Assembly (NCBI GenBank): GCA_017460915.1
Contig: JAFUAA010000046.1
Span: forward strand, 1-64,000
Length of the DNA stretch: 64,000 nt
Direction of reading: 5' to 3'
From: Bacteroidales bacterium
GTDB lineage: Bacteria > Bacteroidota > Bacteroidia > Bacteroidales > F082
The position numbers and the translations under genes are program-made. The notes below the pieces were generated by a model. The model made no database searches, was not told where the DNA came from, and saw only the letters and a program-made list of their open reading frames with translations. Shown one piece after another: positions 1-9,374 of this stretch. How positions within the stretch are numbered: the first letter of the stretch is position 1; the number at the start of each line of letters is the position of its first letter.

Positions 1-1147
1 ACTTTCTCACCTTCGATGCATTCCAGCCACGGCTTCCACCGGCATAAACCAGGGTCTTGCTCTCCTTAGCGTTGGAATAATAAAGGTAGCTCTGCCCCGG
101 CATAAGCATGAAGTCGTCAGGATACCAGCCATAACCTTCGTAATAGGAGGCGAAGTCGTCCTGCCCTTTCAGTATGTCGTCGCCAACTGGATTGAAACCT
201 GCCAAGGCACCCAACACCGTTTGGGGGACCGACACGGGGTAGCCTAGCCAATTCCAATTGGGCTGAATTGTAATCGGGTGAAGCATCGGAATGGCCGCCG
301 AACCCGACAGCGACACCTCGCAATCCTCCGAGACGTTGATGAGATAGCCTTGCTCGTTCTGTAGATTCTCCAACGAGCCGTACCAATAGTCGTCGCCCAT
401 ATCTTGGTGATAGTTGTCGGTGAAATCGCTTTGCGACTTGATGCTCAGTCCGTTGTGTCCCAAGCTGCTCTCCAACATTTCCAAGCCATTGGCACCGTTC
501 ATTTCGACGTAGGTACTCCACCAGTTCCAGCCAGCCGACAGGTTGTCGGTTTGCGAGGCTGGGCCAGGGCCGTCATAGTAGTAGATGTACTCCGCCACCA
601 TGTCCTTTTCTTCCACATTGCCCGCCGAGTCAACAGCCATCACCAAATACTCGGTGGTCTGGAAATCGTCGAAGCGCAACATGAAGTCGTTTTCATGGAT
701 TTGCGGCTTCTTCACCTGCCACTGCATGTCGGTGGAGTCGTTGCGGTAATACAAAGTATGGTACCACACGCCCGAGCGGTTGTCGTCCGACACAAAGTTG
801 AACGCCAAGCTGTCGTTCACCATCTCCACCGACTCGATGTGCGAAGTGGGCTTCACTGCATCGATGGTGTTGGTCCATGTGTCGGTTATCACAGGTTCCT
901 CAAGGTCGAAGATGATACCCACTCGGTTACTAATCTCCGTTCCATCCGGGAATGGCTCCTTCAAATTGACATTGAAGGTAAAGGTTGCTATGCCTTCGCC
1001 GTTATAGTTGATGGGCAAAGCACCTTGGTTCGGGTCGGTGGTGGGTTCCATCGTCATCGGGTCCAAAGAGGTGATAGTCCATACCACGATACCCGTTTCA
1101 TCATCGCATTCCAACTTGATTTGTGCAATGACATACACATTGGGCGC
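1..1147 (-). pseudogene. C-terminal part of a large secreted surface protein (frameshifted, runs off the left edge)
   Basis: The minus strand is open from about 1147 to the left edge and lacks its own sensible start. It reads on from the upstream fragment (1148-2691) after a one-base frame change at about 1143-1147, where TTTGCGCCC would restore the frame as TTGGCGCCC (Leu-Ala-Pro). The product has a segment with PDGTEISNRVGIIFDLEEP and a 'DSAGNVEEKD' motif typical of bacterial Ig/fibronectin-like surface modules. This is followed by a module starting LSAGWNWWSTYVE and ending near GWYPDDFMLMPGQSYLYYSN, a pattern common near the C-terminus of Bacteroidales surface proteins. The true C-terminus is outside the window. 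Function unknown, presumably cell-surface. The frame was checked codon by codon through most of the segment. Confidence 0.7.
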
Positions 1148-2691
1148 AAATCCAGTGTGTAAACAAAGTTATGCTCTCCGTTGAGTTCCAACACCTTGTC
1201 GTGAATGGACACTCTGTAGGCAGCCAACGATGCCACATCAAACTTGTTGACATCCAAGGTATCACGCACGATAATCGTATGCGCCGCAGCCGTGGCCGTG
1301 GTGTCGTTCTCCGATTCAATCTCGTAGGTGATGGTCTGGATTTCCTGCATCATGTAGCGGCTGCCAGATTCAGAGAGATAGCCTCGAATTTCGTTGGGCT
1401 CGCAAGGAGCCACTGGGGTTGATTTGCCACCTTTATGATCTCCTGCAGGGCAATTAGGATTTTTAGAATTATGTTTTGAAGACATAATACTTGCTCCAAG
1501 ACCTGCTAACAATCCTCCATATTGTAAGGCAGTTCTTACAGTTCCCATTATTTCTCCCCATGCGGATGTACAACCTGCCACTATTCCTAATGCTGACATA
1601 CCAAAATCTCGTGGTGACAGATTATTATCACTACAAAATAGCATATCCATTGCTGATGCAGCACCTGATAACAATCCTGTTGCACAACTAGCAACTCCAG
1701 CAAAAGAAGCACCTGCTTCAATAAAAGGAATAGCTGCAGCTCCAACACCAGTAGCACCAAGAGCAGCAGCAGCAACTTGAGCAAGGATTGCACTCGCCCC
1801 TAATGCAATAGATGCGTTATTAGCCGCATTACCAAACTCTTCTGTATTGCAACAAAAATCAGAATAACCTCTTCCAAAATTCTGTTCTGTATAAGCAAAC
1901 CATTCTGTTGGGTAATTAACCCACGTTTCAATAGGTTCTGATGAAGTTAATGAAATTGTAATAGTTTTTGTGGAATATGGAGGTATTGCTGTCATAAACA
2001 AACCAGAACGAATATACACAGAATCATCAGTCGTTTCATCAACATCACAAGCACGAAGGAAATAGATATCTTCACCAATATAATTACTATATGTAATCAG
2101 GTTATCTCTTTCTTGTCCGCTCCATTCATATGAATCCTTAATAAAACCATAGAGCTTATCTAATTGAAATCCTTCCATTGACAGTTGAGAAATCCCGTTT
2201 TTTGTATCACATGCAATATACATATTATATGCCGTCATATTCCCCTCATTAGTAATGGTGTAAGTATATGTACACTCCGTATCACGTCGGAACGTGGCAG
2301 GATACGACACAGTTGATGTCAGCACAATGTCCACAGGCTCTTGCACTTCCAATGCGCCATTGATGCGAATAGTTTCGTCATAGAACTCAAATACCGCATC
2401 ATACACACCCAAGTTCACGGCATAGAAATTGAAAGTCACTGTAGTAGTGGAGTTGCTTTCGTGCCCAATGTCTATGCGCCTAATGGTGTCGTTCTGCGCA
2501 TTCACCAGATACACATCCAACAGGCTGTTATAACCATTGCCGTTGAAAGTAATGGTGGAGCAACCTCCGTTGCCTACCAGATGCACATCGTAGGCCAAGA
2601 TGGCGTAACGATACACCCAATTATACGTCACCGAAACCGTCTCTCCGCTTCCCGTCACATCATGCACGGCCAAGTAGTACGTTCCGTCCTC
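1148..2691 (-). pseudogene. Middle part of the same surface protein (between an in-frame stop and a frameshift)
   Basis: This segment is in the same frame as the upstream fragment (2692-4164) and is separated from it by one TGA codon at 2692-2694. Read through the stop, the join is GLHA-stop-EDGTYYLAVHDV, a sensible beta-strand module. The fragment holds an extracellular Ig-like/CARDB-like region (TYTYTITNEGNMTAYN), then an Ala/Gly-rich hydrophobic stretch (roughly 1600-1790), then another beta-rich region ending at the frameshift near 1145. Bases from about 1430 to 2285 are clearly richer in A+T and use different codons (GGA, GCA, ACT) from the flanks, which suggests a recombined central cassette. 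No enzymatic motif is seen. Function unknown. Confidence 0.65.
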
Positions 2692-4164
2692 TCAAGCGTG
2701 AAGACCTCGAAGCGTTATCGACTCGGGACCCGACACGTTGAGCACTTCCTCGCCCGATGGGGCAAAGAGTTGCATCGTGCAAGCCTTGTTGGCCTTGAAC
2801 GCCAGGGAGTCGCCGACCACCGCCTCCAACTTGTACCATGTGATTTGGTTATCGCGAGGTGCGGCAAAGGTCTCCGTGGTGTTGCGCTCGAGCACATTGG
2901 CCACAATGTCTTGCTGCACATGCTCGTCGACATAGAAAGCCGTTTTGTCGAAAAAGCGCATCTCGGTGTCCCAAAAACGGAACGAAATCTGGTTCTTCGC
3001 GTTGATGAAAGGCTCCTCGCCGTTGGGATGGAAGTGGAAACACGTGCTTCGGATGGCAGGATGGCCCACGGTCAACAGGCTGAGGATGTCGAGCGTGTCA
3101 AGAGAAGGCGACAGCGTTGTGATATTTCTGTTGTCCCAGTCGTCGTTGATCCAATATTCCCAACGGGCCAAGCCGTAGCCGCCCAATGGAATCTTGTAGA
3201 ACAGATAGGTCTGCGGAGCCGTGAGCGACCCGTTGTCGAGCTGCACATTCACGATGTGCAAGCTGTTGGGTAAGTCGCTGACCTCAAGCTCCACAAGGCC
3301 ACTACCAACCAAACCTGTCTGCACATGGTCGTAATCTTGGTCGAACCAGCAATGGTATTGCAGCTCGGCGGTGAGGTCTTGCACGGCCATTTTCAGGAAC
3401 ATGTAGCTCTGTGTGGCTGTCAGTGCGCTGCCTTCCAGCATCACATGCACCGAGTGCAGGCCTTCCTCAAGGTCGGCCACATCAAGCAGGATATGTCCAT
3501 CGTGCAAGGAATCGCTCATTTCGTCATCAAGGCCGCTCACGTCCAACAAGTAATGTCCGCTGCTCAAGGCTTCGGCCTGTTGGTTTTCAAAATCCTGGTC
3601 AAACCAAGTGTGGCACACATAGTTGGCGTCGCCCTGTGTTTCAACATAGGATTTCAGGAACAGGTAGCTTTGCGCCGCCGTGTATTCCGAGCCTTTCAGC
3701 ATCACATGGAGGGCATGGAGGCCGGCCTCCATGTCGGTCACATCCAACAGGAAATGCCCGTCGCCCAAGTTGCCGCTTTGCATTGTGGCATGGTCTTGGT
3801 CGAACCAATAGCGATAGGTCAAGTCAGCGTTTTTGGTCTGGGTGGTTTTCAGGAACAGGTAACTCTGCGGAGCGCTCCATTTCATGACGGTGGTGTCGGC
3901 CAAATGATAGAGCGAGTCGTTCTCGATGCCGAGTACGCTGACGGTATCGGCAGCCAGCACGTGCAGGTGCAGCGCATGAAGTCCGTCGGGCAGCGAGCCC
4001 ACATCAAGTTCGGCCTCCCTGCCGCTCTCGCCAAAGGTGGCGGTGACGGCTTGCGCGTGGTTCTCGTTGAACCAATAGCGGCAAGCGTAGGTCACCTCCT
4101 GCGCCTTCAGCGCTAAGCTGGCCAGCAACGCACCTATTATTAATATGTAGCGTTTCATGGTCAT
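2692..4164 (-). pseudogene. N-terminal part of the surface protein: signal peptide and tandem YRYWFD...SYLFLK repeats
   Basis: Starts with a signal peptide (MKRYILIIGALLASLALKAQ). The usable start is either ATG 4164, which overlaps the upstream stop as ATGA, or the ATG two codons later. Four to five tandem modules of about 80-100 residues follow. Each opens with a W-F-x-D/N-x-D/E motif (RYWFNENHA, RYWFDQDHA, HTWFDQDFE, HCWFDQDYD) and closes with GLHALHV...QSYLFLK. Such repeats occur in Bacteroidales secreted proteins of unknown role. The reading frame ends at TGA 2692-2694, but the same frame continues with sensible protein beyond it, so the gene is probably a three-piece pseudogene or carries a sequencing error. 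The overlap with the upstream gene suggests translational coupling. Confidence 0.7.
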
Positions 4165-4939
4165 TCGCCTTCGGTGACTACTTCAATATCCACACTCAGT
4201 TTGCCGTCGATGGTGGAACGATTGGCCACATTGCAACGCTTCAACACCATGTATGTTGGACGGCTGCTATAAGGCAAGAAGCCACCATAAATACCCACTT
4301 GAGTGCCATCATTGCCTTGAAAGTTAGATAAAATCTTATCCTTTAACACAAAAGATTCTTCAAAAGAAAAAGTGCCATTGAGTGTATCAAATACTTCATC
4401 AAATGAAGCATATGATATGAATATGTAAACCTAAAAGACGAAATCTTGCAATTTAGAAACTGGGCATTAGTCATCGGTTTATTCAAATTATATGGTTTTA
4501 GCTCAAAAAAATTACACCTTGTAAAAACTGGATTATTTAACCGTCCGAATTGAATCGTATTAGAAAGTAATATTCCTTCCATCTGGAAAGGAATTGTGGT
4601 ATTCTCAACGTCTATTGTTATTCCTGCAGAAAACACGGTAGGATTGGTTCCTGCAACAGTATCTCTTAGAGCGCCTGCGCCTCTTAACGTGATGGCTTTT
4701 GTGATTGTCATAGGTGTAGTAAAACTACCTCCCGAAAGCGTCACGATATCGCCATCAACGGCAGCAGTGTGTGCATCCACAAAGGCATTGGTGCCGTAGA
4801 ACACGGAGATGTCCTCGCCATGTTGCAGGGTGGCTACTTGGGTTTGGGCGAGTGCATTCGTCGTGCCCACCACTACCAGCAGCAGGACGAACAAGGCGGC
4901 ACTCAGCGCCTTTCCGATTTTCGAAGCAAACGCTTTCAT
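4161..4939 (-). pseudogene. Secreted beta-helix-like surface protein, frameshifted
   Basis: The first frame (4939 to about 4420) encodes a long signal peptide ending in NALAQ and a beta-helix-like segment (GDIVTLSGGSFTTPMTITKA, ITLRGAGALRDTVAGTNP). These are typical of surface proteins that list 'VDAHTAAVDGDIVTL' repeats. At about 4405-4425 the sense frame changes. The other frame continues as ISYASFDEVFDTLNGTFSFE and ends with DGKLSVDIEVVTEGE at 4161, overlapping the next gene by ATGA. The frame change lies in an AT-rich stretch (about 4320-4640) whose base use differs from the flanks. The gene probably forms an operon with the repeat protein downstream. Function unknown. Identification as beta-helix is by pattern only. 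Confidence 0.6.
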
Positions 4940-4999
4940 CTGATTAATTATTTAAAGGTTAGTGTTTTCAACTTTTTATCCTCATCCCGGGTGGGCAAT

Positions 5000-5159
5000 A
5001 AAAAAACGAAGGCTTTACTGTATTTTTCTCGAAGTTGTTCTTAGAGGCCTACCACAGCCCAGCATTGCAACTTGATTACGAGTAAAGCCCACGCGGAAAA
5101 CACGTGAGCACTAGCCTACTCGCTTGCAATGCTTTAGAGGTGGTAGTTTCTAAGAACAA
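5000..5159 (-). ncRNA. Highly structured 5' leader RNA with possible alternative terminator stem
   Basis: Nested inverted repeats lie between 5035 and 5159: an 11-bp outer stem (5035-5045 with 5149-5159, TTGTTCTTAGA), 6 bp (5050-5055 with 5140-5145), 10 bp (5061-5070 with 5124-5133, AGCATTGCAA), 6 bp (5079-5084 with 5117-5122) and a 4-bp apical stem. On the minus strand the sequence GGCTTTACT (5089-5081) can pair instead with AGTAAAGCC (5019-5011), which is followed by TTCG and seven T (5006-5000), like a terminator. This second pairing overlaps the 6-bp stem and would exclude it. A -7-like box (5266-5273) upstream would place the structure in the leader of the gene starting at 4939. No known RNA family was recognised. 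Confidence 0.4.
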
Positions 5160-5265
5160 GCAGATTATAAGCTAACGCTATTTCTTCAAATATGTCGGAT
5201 TCGGGAGGATTATTTGTTCATGGGCAAATGATTATGTGATACTTTTCGGTTGATTTATTCGGGTG

Positions 5266-5273
5266 CAAAGATA
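5266..5273 (-). promoter_or_regulatory. Bacteroidetes -7 box TATCTTTG
   Basis: Reads TATCTTTG on the minus strand, matching TAnnTTTG. It would start a transcript near 5258 with a leader of about 320 bases in front of the surface-protein gene at 4939. The stretch 4940-5485 holds this box and the folded leader; nothing else is recognised in it. Confidence 0.4.
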
Positions 5274-5485
5274 AGGGTTTTCCGGAAAGTAGCGGCCTCT
5301 TGGATAATTTTTTTTCCATTTATGTTGCAAAATCAAAAAAAGCACTTGCTATTTTCCCTTGGTCTTATGAACACTGGCTGCCATGTGCATGTCGAAATCA
5401 ATCACCACCCTTTGGCAGCCTTGACTTTCAAGCTAACGCAATTTCCTCAAACATGCCAGAGTGAAGGGAATTATTCCATTGCATA

Positions 5486-6847
5486 TCACTTCGAGGAAAT
5501 CGATTTCACAAATTCCACAATCAGCTCCAGCACCTCGGGCGAAATGGTCTCGTCAATCGTGGCGTATTCGTTGGGCGAGCCCGTTTCGCAATGCTGGAAA
5601 AGATGGTTCAAGTCGGGCATTTCGCGCAGGGTGAGGTTGGTTTTTCCGTGTTCGGTGATGATTTTCTCATAGGAAGTAAGGTTCTGTGAAGCAAGCACTT
5701 GCAGATCCTTCGAGCCGTTGAGTAGCAAGGCGGGACAAGTCGCTGTCACGATGGCTTCCGTGGGGTCGTATTTCAGGAAATAATACATCCACGGCGACGC
5801 CAGCTGTTCGACGGTTTGCTCAGTGCGTTCCGCGTCGAAGCCCCAAGCCGGCAAATGCTGGCGCAAGATGCTGTCGGCCTCTTCCCTGCTGCTGGATGCC
5901 TCGACAATGTCGAAAAGCTGGGCATTCGCATTGGCGCTGATTTGGATCATTTCCTCCGTCATGCCTTGGGCGCGAAGGATGGCGGCTTGTTGCTCTTTCA
6001 GCACCTCGATGCCGTTCACCGCCGGACCCGCCAACGAAATGAGGAAAGCCACCTCGGGACGGCGCGTCGCCACCATGAAGTTGATGATGCCGCCCTCGCT
6101 GTGGCCCAAAATGCCGATTTGCGAAGCGTCGATTTCCTTGCGGTTGCGAAGGTAGTCGAAAGCGGCTTCGGCGTCGTAGGAGAAGTCCAGTGAAGAGGCG
6201 TTCTCCACCTCGCCCGTGGAACCGCCTATGCCACGGTCGTCATAGCGCAAAACAGCGATGCCGTTGCGTGTGAGATAGTCGGCGATGACCCAAAACGGGC
6301 GGTGGTTCATCAGCTCCTCGTCGCGGTTCTGCTGACCGCTGCCCGAGACGAGCACCACGGCGGGATGCTTGCCGCTTTTCTTGGGAAGCGTCAGCGTGCC
6401 GGTCAAGGTGTTGCCTTCTTTCGGGTTGACGAAGGTCACATCCTCAACGCGATAGTTGAACGGCGGCTGCGGGTCTTGCGGTCGGGTGATCTTGGTTTCC
6501 TTTTCGCCTCTCGTGAGGTTCAAAGGGAACGACATGCCGCGTTGGGTGAATTGGCCTTCAATCGTCAGGCCGTTTAGCCTCCCCGAATAGGAGGCGCTCA
6601 TGGCCGACATCTTCAGGTCCAATTGGCCTTGATAGAATGTCGTTTGGTCAACAGGAACGTCAAACGCGCCCTGGGTGGGTACATCCAAAGTGGCGGCAAA
6701 ACCACCTTCGACGACTTTGATGTCGAACGCCATTTCCAGTTTTTGGACGCCGAGGTCGATTTGGCCCTTCCAATAGCCTTCCACTTGGGCAAAGGACGGC
6801 AAAGTTGCTATGAGTAAAAGGAGGATGAGATTGATTTTTGTTTTCAT
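5486..6847 (-). CDS. Secreted alpha/beta hydrolase
   Basis: A 453-residue protein with a signal peptide (ending LPSFAQ). Its N-terminal beta-rich domain of about 120 residues (VEGYWKGQIDLGVQKLEMAF) is common in Bacteroidetes periplasmic hydrolases. An alpha/beta hydrolase fold follows: VVLVSGSGQQNRDE oxyanion region, nucleophile elbow GHSEGG (Ser about residue 249), and a late DLNHLFQ that supplies the catalytic His. The acid is likely the Asp in LLLNGSKDLQV. It belongs to the peptidase S9/esterase-like group and the substrate is unknown. The gene stands alone, facing the same way as the surface-protein genes downstream, with a 546-base gap between. Start at ATG 6847 is set by the signal peptide. 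Confidence 0.85.
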   Translation of the reverse strand: MKTKINLILLLLIATLPSFAQVEGYWKGQIDLGVQKLEMAFDIKVVEGGFAATLDVPTQGAFDVPVDQTTFYQGQLDLKMSAMSASYSGRLNGLTIEGQFTQRGMSFPLNLTRGEKETKITRPQDPQPPFNYRVEDVTFVNPKEGNTLTGTLTLPKKSGKHPAVVLVSGSGQQNRDEELMNHRPFWVIADYLTRNGIAVLRYDDRGIGGSTGEVENASSLDFSYDAEAAFDYLRNRKEIDASQIGILGHSEGGIINFMVATRRPEVAFLISLAGPAVNGIEVLKEQQAAILRAQGMTEEMIQISANANAQLFDIVEASSSREEADSILRQHLPAWGFDAERTEQTVEQLASPWMYYFLKYDPTEAIVTATCPALLLNGSKDLQVLASQNLTSYEKIITEHGKTNLTLREMPDLNHLFQHCETGSPNEYATIDETISPEVLELIVEFVKSISSK

Positions 6848-6982
6848 ATTCTGCTGATTTATTTAGGTTTGTTTTATCGGCGAATTGTGCGAATTACGCA
6901 AATTTTGTTGCTTCGCAGCGGATTTTTACGAATCAGGGTATGGTATCGTCACGCGTGCCCATGAACACACGAATCCACCCGT

Positions 6983-7153
6983 TTACTTCTTCTTCCGCCC
7001 CGACTTCTTCAACGCCTCGGCGATGATCCATTGCAGCTGCCCGTTGACGGAGCGGAACTCGTCGGCAGCCCATTTCTCTACGGCCTCCATCGTCTCGGCA
7101 TCCACGCGGAGCAGGAAGGTCTTGTTCGTGCTATTGTCTTTTTCCTTGGCCAT
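6983..7153 (-). CDS. Arc-type ribbon-helix-helix DNA-binding protein
   Basis: A 56-residue protein starting MAKEKDNSTNKTFLLRVDA. The short strand TFLLRVD followed by two helices (AETMEAVEKWAADEFRSVN, GQLQWIIAEAL) is the Arc/MetJ-like ribbon-helix-helix fold, which binds operator DNA as a dimer. The lysine-rich tail is typical. It lies at the end of a minus-strand run with two small membrane proteins and an SPFH protein, an arrangement seen in many Bacteroides genomes. It could regulate that operon, which is inference. Its ATG lies 3 bases after the TAA of the preceding gene. The frame extends further upstream into a repeat element, but the A-rich ATG at 7153 is the sensible start. Confidence 0.75.
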   Translation of the reverse strand: MAKEKDNSTNKTFLLRVDAETMEAVEKWAADEFRSVNGQLQWIIAEALKKSGRKKK

Positions 7154-7155
7154 CC

Positions 7156-7659
7156 TTATCCCCTCTCCAATGGTTTTATCTGACACGCGCTTTGCGTCAT
7201 TGCGAGGAGGCACGACGAAGCAATCCAGGAATGGAGCTCTTTATCTGGATTGCTTCGTTCCTCGCAATGACGCGAAGCGACCGACAGTTTTGCATTCATT
7301 GTTTCCTTCAGTTTTCCAAACAGTTCCATCGTCTCTTCCTCGGTGGCACCATTCAAGTAATACAGGTTATCCGTCGTGCGAATCTCGATATATGGCGTCA
7401 TTTTGTGGCGGACGAACAGCATACACTTTTCGTCATTTTCCAGCAGGAAATGGCCTTTGGAATACTTGCCCGTGGTCAAGTAATTGGTCATAAGGAATTT
7501 CTGCATTCCAACTTCGTATTCTGCGCCGCGTTGCTCTTCCATTACCCTTCTCATTCCACGATCTTTCTCTGGATGCCGCTTCACACGGATGGCAAACCAA
7601 ATATAGAAGAAGGAAAACACAAGGAGCAAAAAGGCGATTAACAAAATCCAACCAATCAT
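7156..7659 (-). CDS. Small single-pass membrane protein whose C-terminus is encoded by a REP element
   Basis: A 167-residue protein. The N-terminus is one strong transmembrane helix (MIGWILLIAFLLLVFSFFYI), followed by a cytosolic domain of about 105 residues (YEVGMQKFLMTNYLTTGKY, IEIRTTDNLYYLNGATEEE). The last 45 residues or so (RHCEERSNP...WIASSCLLAMTQ) are translated from the palindromic repeat at 7194-7273 and are unlikely to belong to the ancestral protein, which probably ended near NAKLSVA. It sits between a small membrane protein and the Arc-like regulator. Function unknown; probably co-transcribed with the SPFH gene. Confidence 0.7.
   Translation of the reverse strand: MIGWILLIAFLLLVFSFFYIWFAIRVKRHPEKDRGMRRVMEEQRGAEYEVGMQKFLMTNYLTTGKYSKGHFLLENDEKCMLFVRHKMTPYIEIRTTDNLYYLNGATEEETMELFGKLKETMNAKLSVASRHCEERSNPDKELHSWIASSCLLAMTQSACQIKPLERG
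7194..7273. repeat. REP family B palindrome (copy 1)
   Basis: An 80-bp inverted repeat with arms GCGTCATTGCGAG and CTCGCAATGACGC, and inner arms CGAAGCAATCCAG and CTGGATTGCTTCG. A second copy lies at 55240-55320. It is translated as the tail of the membrane protein ending at 7156. Confidence 0.85.
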
Positions 7660-7665
7660 GTTTGT

Positions 7666-8058
7666 TTAGTTTAAGGTGATCATCCAATAATAAATGCTGA
7701 ATCCAATCAACCCCAAGGAAAGAAACATCATCAGTGCAAAGCCAATCCTACTGAGCCTTTCGTTGGAACTGAGCAAAATTCTCCATAGCATGAGCAGCAT
7801 CACCACCGTGGCCACCACGGCAATGGTAATGGCAAGGGCACTCTTGACGGCTTGGAACTGCGGGACGCAAGTTGCCACGCCAATCAGAATGAACATGATG
7901 CCGTAATTCAGGAATGCAAAGAACATAACCCTTTGCCGGTCAGGAGCAATAACACCTTTGTAATTCCGATAAATCAACTCGGGACGGAATTTCCTGAAAA
8001 TTGCCATGCCGATGGCGATGATGCCGATGGCAAGAAATGTGATGAAATCTTTGTCCAT
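7666..8058 (-). CDS. Four-helix integral membrane protein of unknown function
   Basis: A 130-residue protein starting MDKDFITFLAIGIIAIGMAI, with four predicted membrane helices: residues about 5-22, 45-62, 70-92 and 105-125. No catalytic motif. It lies 8 bases from the next gene and about 60 bases after the SPFH gene, so all four genes of this run (SPFH, this, single-pass protein, Arc-like) are probably one transcript. The frame continues upstream to 8094 through the edge of a palindromic repeat, but ATG 8058 gives the best N-terminus. Function not known. Confidence 0.7.
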   Translation of the reverse strand: MDKDFITFLAIGIIAIGMAIFRKFRPELIYRNYKGVIAPDRQRVMFFAFLNYGIMFILIGVATCVPQFQAVKSALAITIAVVATVVMLLMLWRILLSSNERLSRIGFALMMFLSLGLIGFSIYYWMITLN

Positions 8059-8082
8059 TTTCAGATGTTTTTTGTTGGTAAT

Positions 8083-8110
8083 GTAGAGACGCAAAATTTT
8101 GCGTCTCTAC
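8083..8110. repeat. REP family A palindrome (copy 1)
   Basis: A perfect 28-bp palindrome with arms GTAGAGACGCAAAA and TTTTGCGTCTCTAC, in the gap between two genes. Other copies are at 14399, 49980, 50269, 50314 and 50675. Confidence 0.9.
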
Positions 8111-8120
8111 CAATCCAAAA

Positions 8121-9062
8121 TTAATACAACGATCCCGTATTAACCACTGGTTGGGCCGATTCGTCGGCGCAGAGCACCACCATCAGGTTGCTTACCATGG
8201 CGGCCTTGCGTTCCTCGTCGAGTTCCACGACACCTTCGTCCTTTAGCTTGTCCAAGGCCATCTTGACCATCGAGACAGCGCCTTCCACGATCTTCTCTCG
8301 GGCCGAGATGATGGCGGCAGCTTGCTGACGACGTAGCATCACGGCAGCGATTTCAGGCGAATAAGCCAGATAATTGATGCGCGCTTCAAGCACTTCGAGG
8401 CCCGACATCGTCAGTCTTTCGTTCAGCTTGGCCAACAGCACGTCGTTGATTTCCTTGCCGCCTGCACGGAGGGTCAGCTCGTCGTTGCCAGCCTCGTTCT
8501 CGTCGTAGGCGTACATGCCTGCCACCTCACGCAAGGCGGCATCACTCTGGACCTTGATGAAGCTCTCGAAGGCGCGCATGCGGCTCGACACCGAGACCGT
8601 CGCCGTGCCCGAGCCGCCGCCGGCCATCGTCTGCGAGTCGATCTCGAACATGGCCTTGTAGGTGTCCTTCAGGCGCCACACCAGGATTTGGCCTATCATG
8701 ATGGGGTTGCCCGTCTTGTCGTTCACCTTGATGTTGTCGGGGTTGAGGTTGCGGGCGCGGAGCGAGACCTTCTTGGAGGTCATCAGGAAGTTGACCCAGT
8801 GGAAGCCCGTCTTGGTGAAGGTGCCACGATAGTTGCCGAAAAACAGCATCACCATGGCCTCGTTCGGCTCCAGCTTGCGGAAGCCGATGGGCAGGATGCA
8901 GGCCAACAGAAGACCGATGATGGACCACACTGGCGTTGCCAATTGTTCGTTTGCGAAAGCCACCAGGCCCCAAACGCTCAGTGCCACAATGGCGATTTCG
9001 ATGAATAACGCGACGAAACCGTTCATCGCAAGTCCCTTGAATTCAAATTCTTTTGTTTCCAT
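8121..9062 (-). CDS. SPFH (band 7/stomatin-like) domain membrane protein
   Basis: About 313 residues from METKEFEFKGLAMNGF. Two hydrophobic segments (about 15-35 and 45-62) are followed by an SPFH domain (FFGNYRGTFTKTGFHWVNF, LNPDNIKVNDKTGNPIMIG, ILVWRLKDTYKAMFEID). An alanine-rich helix with RRQQAAAIISAREKIVEGA is typical of the oligomerising tail. SPFH proteins organise membrane microdomains and often modulate membrane proteases. It heads a run with two small membrane proteins and an Arc-like regulator. The frame extends upstream to 9227, but that part contains the -7 box at 9096-9103, so ATG 9062 is the start. Confidence 0.88.
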   Translation of the reverse strand: METKEFEFKGLAMNGFVALFIEIAIVALSVWGLVAFANEQLATPVWSIIGLLLACILPIGFRKLEPNEAMVMLFFGNYRGTFTKTGFHWVNFLMTSKKVSLRARNLNPDNIKVNDKTGNPIMIGQILVWRLKDTYKAMFEIDSQTMAGGGSGTATVSVSSRMRAFESFIKVQSDAALREVAGMYAYDENEAGNDELTLRAGGKEINDVLLAKLNERLTMSGLEVLEARINYLAYSPEIAAVMLRRQQAAAIISAREKIVEGAVSMVKMALDKLKDEGVVELDEERKAAMVSNLMVVLCADESAQPVVNTGSLY

Positions 9063-9095
9063 AGATGATATTATTTTGATATTATTTTGATTCCG

Positions 9096-9103
9096 CAAAG
9101 ATA
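9096..9103 (-). promoter_or_regulatory. -7 box TATCTTTG for the SPFH gene
   Basis: Reads TATCTTTG on the minus strand, about 33 bases before the SPFH start. The 9063-9374 gap otherwise holds a plus-strand TATTTTTG (9169-9176) for the M48 gene and an imperfect inverted repeat built from ACGAATTCCACAAA-type sequence. Confidence 0.5.
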
Positions 9104-9374
9104 CAATTAATTTGGAACATGCAAGAAAAAAATTCATTTTTTTCAAAAAGATTTCGGCATAATGCACTATTTTTGCGGTGAATAATAATCCAACTACGAA
9201 TTCCACAAATGGAACGAATTGATACAAATAGAATTAGGCAGCTTTCGCTGCGAATTTCACGAATAACGGATTCGTACAAATTGGCGATGAAGTCGCAAAA
9301 TTCTGTTCGTGACATTCGCATAATTTGTGCAATTCGTAGTTAGCTTAATAGACGCAACTCAAAACTGATTAAAT

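Noticed and set aside
404..1162. A 252-codon open frame on the plus strand
   Set aside because: The opposite strand gives clear surface-protein sequence in this stretch; the plus frame has no family features.
5035..5159. Integron attC site or retron RNA
   Set aside because: The ends do not carry the GTTRRRY/RYYYAAC core of attC, and no integrase or reverse transcriptase is nearby.
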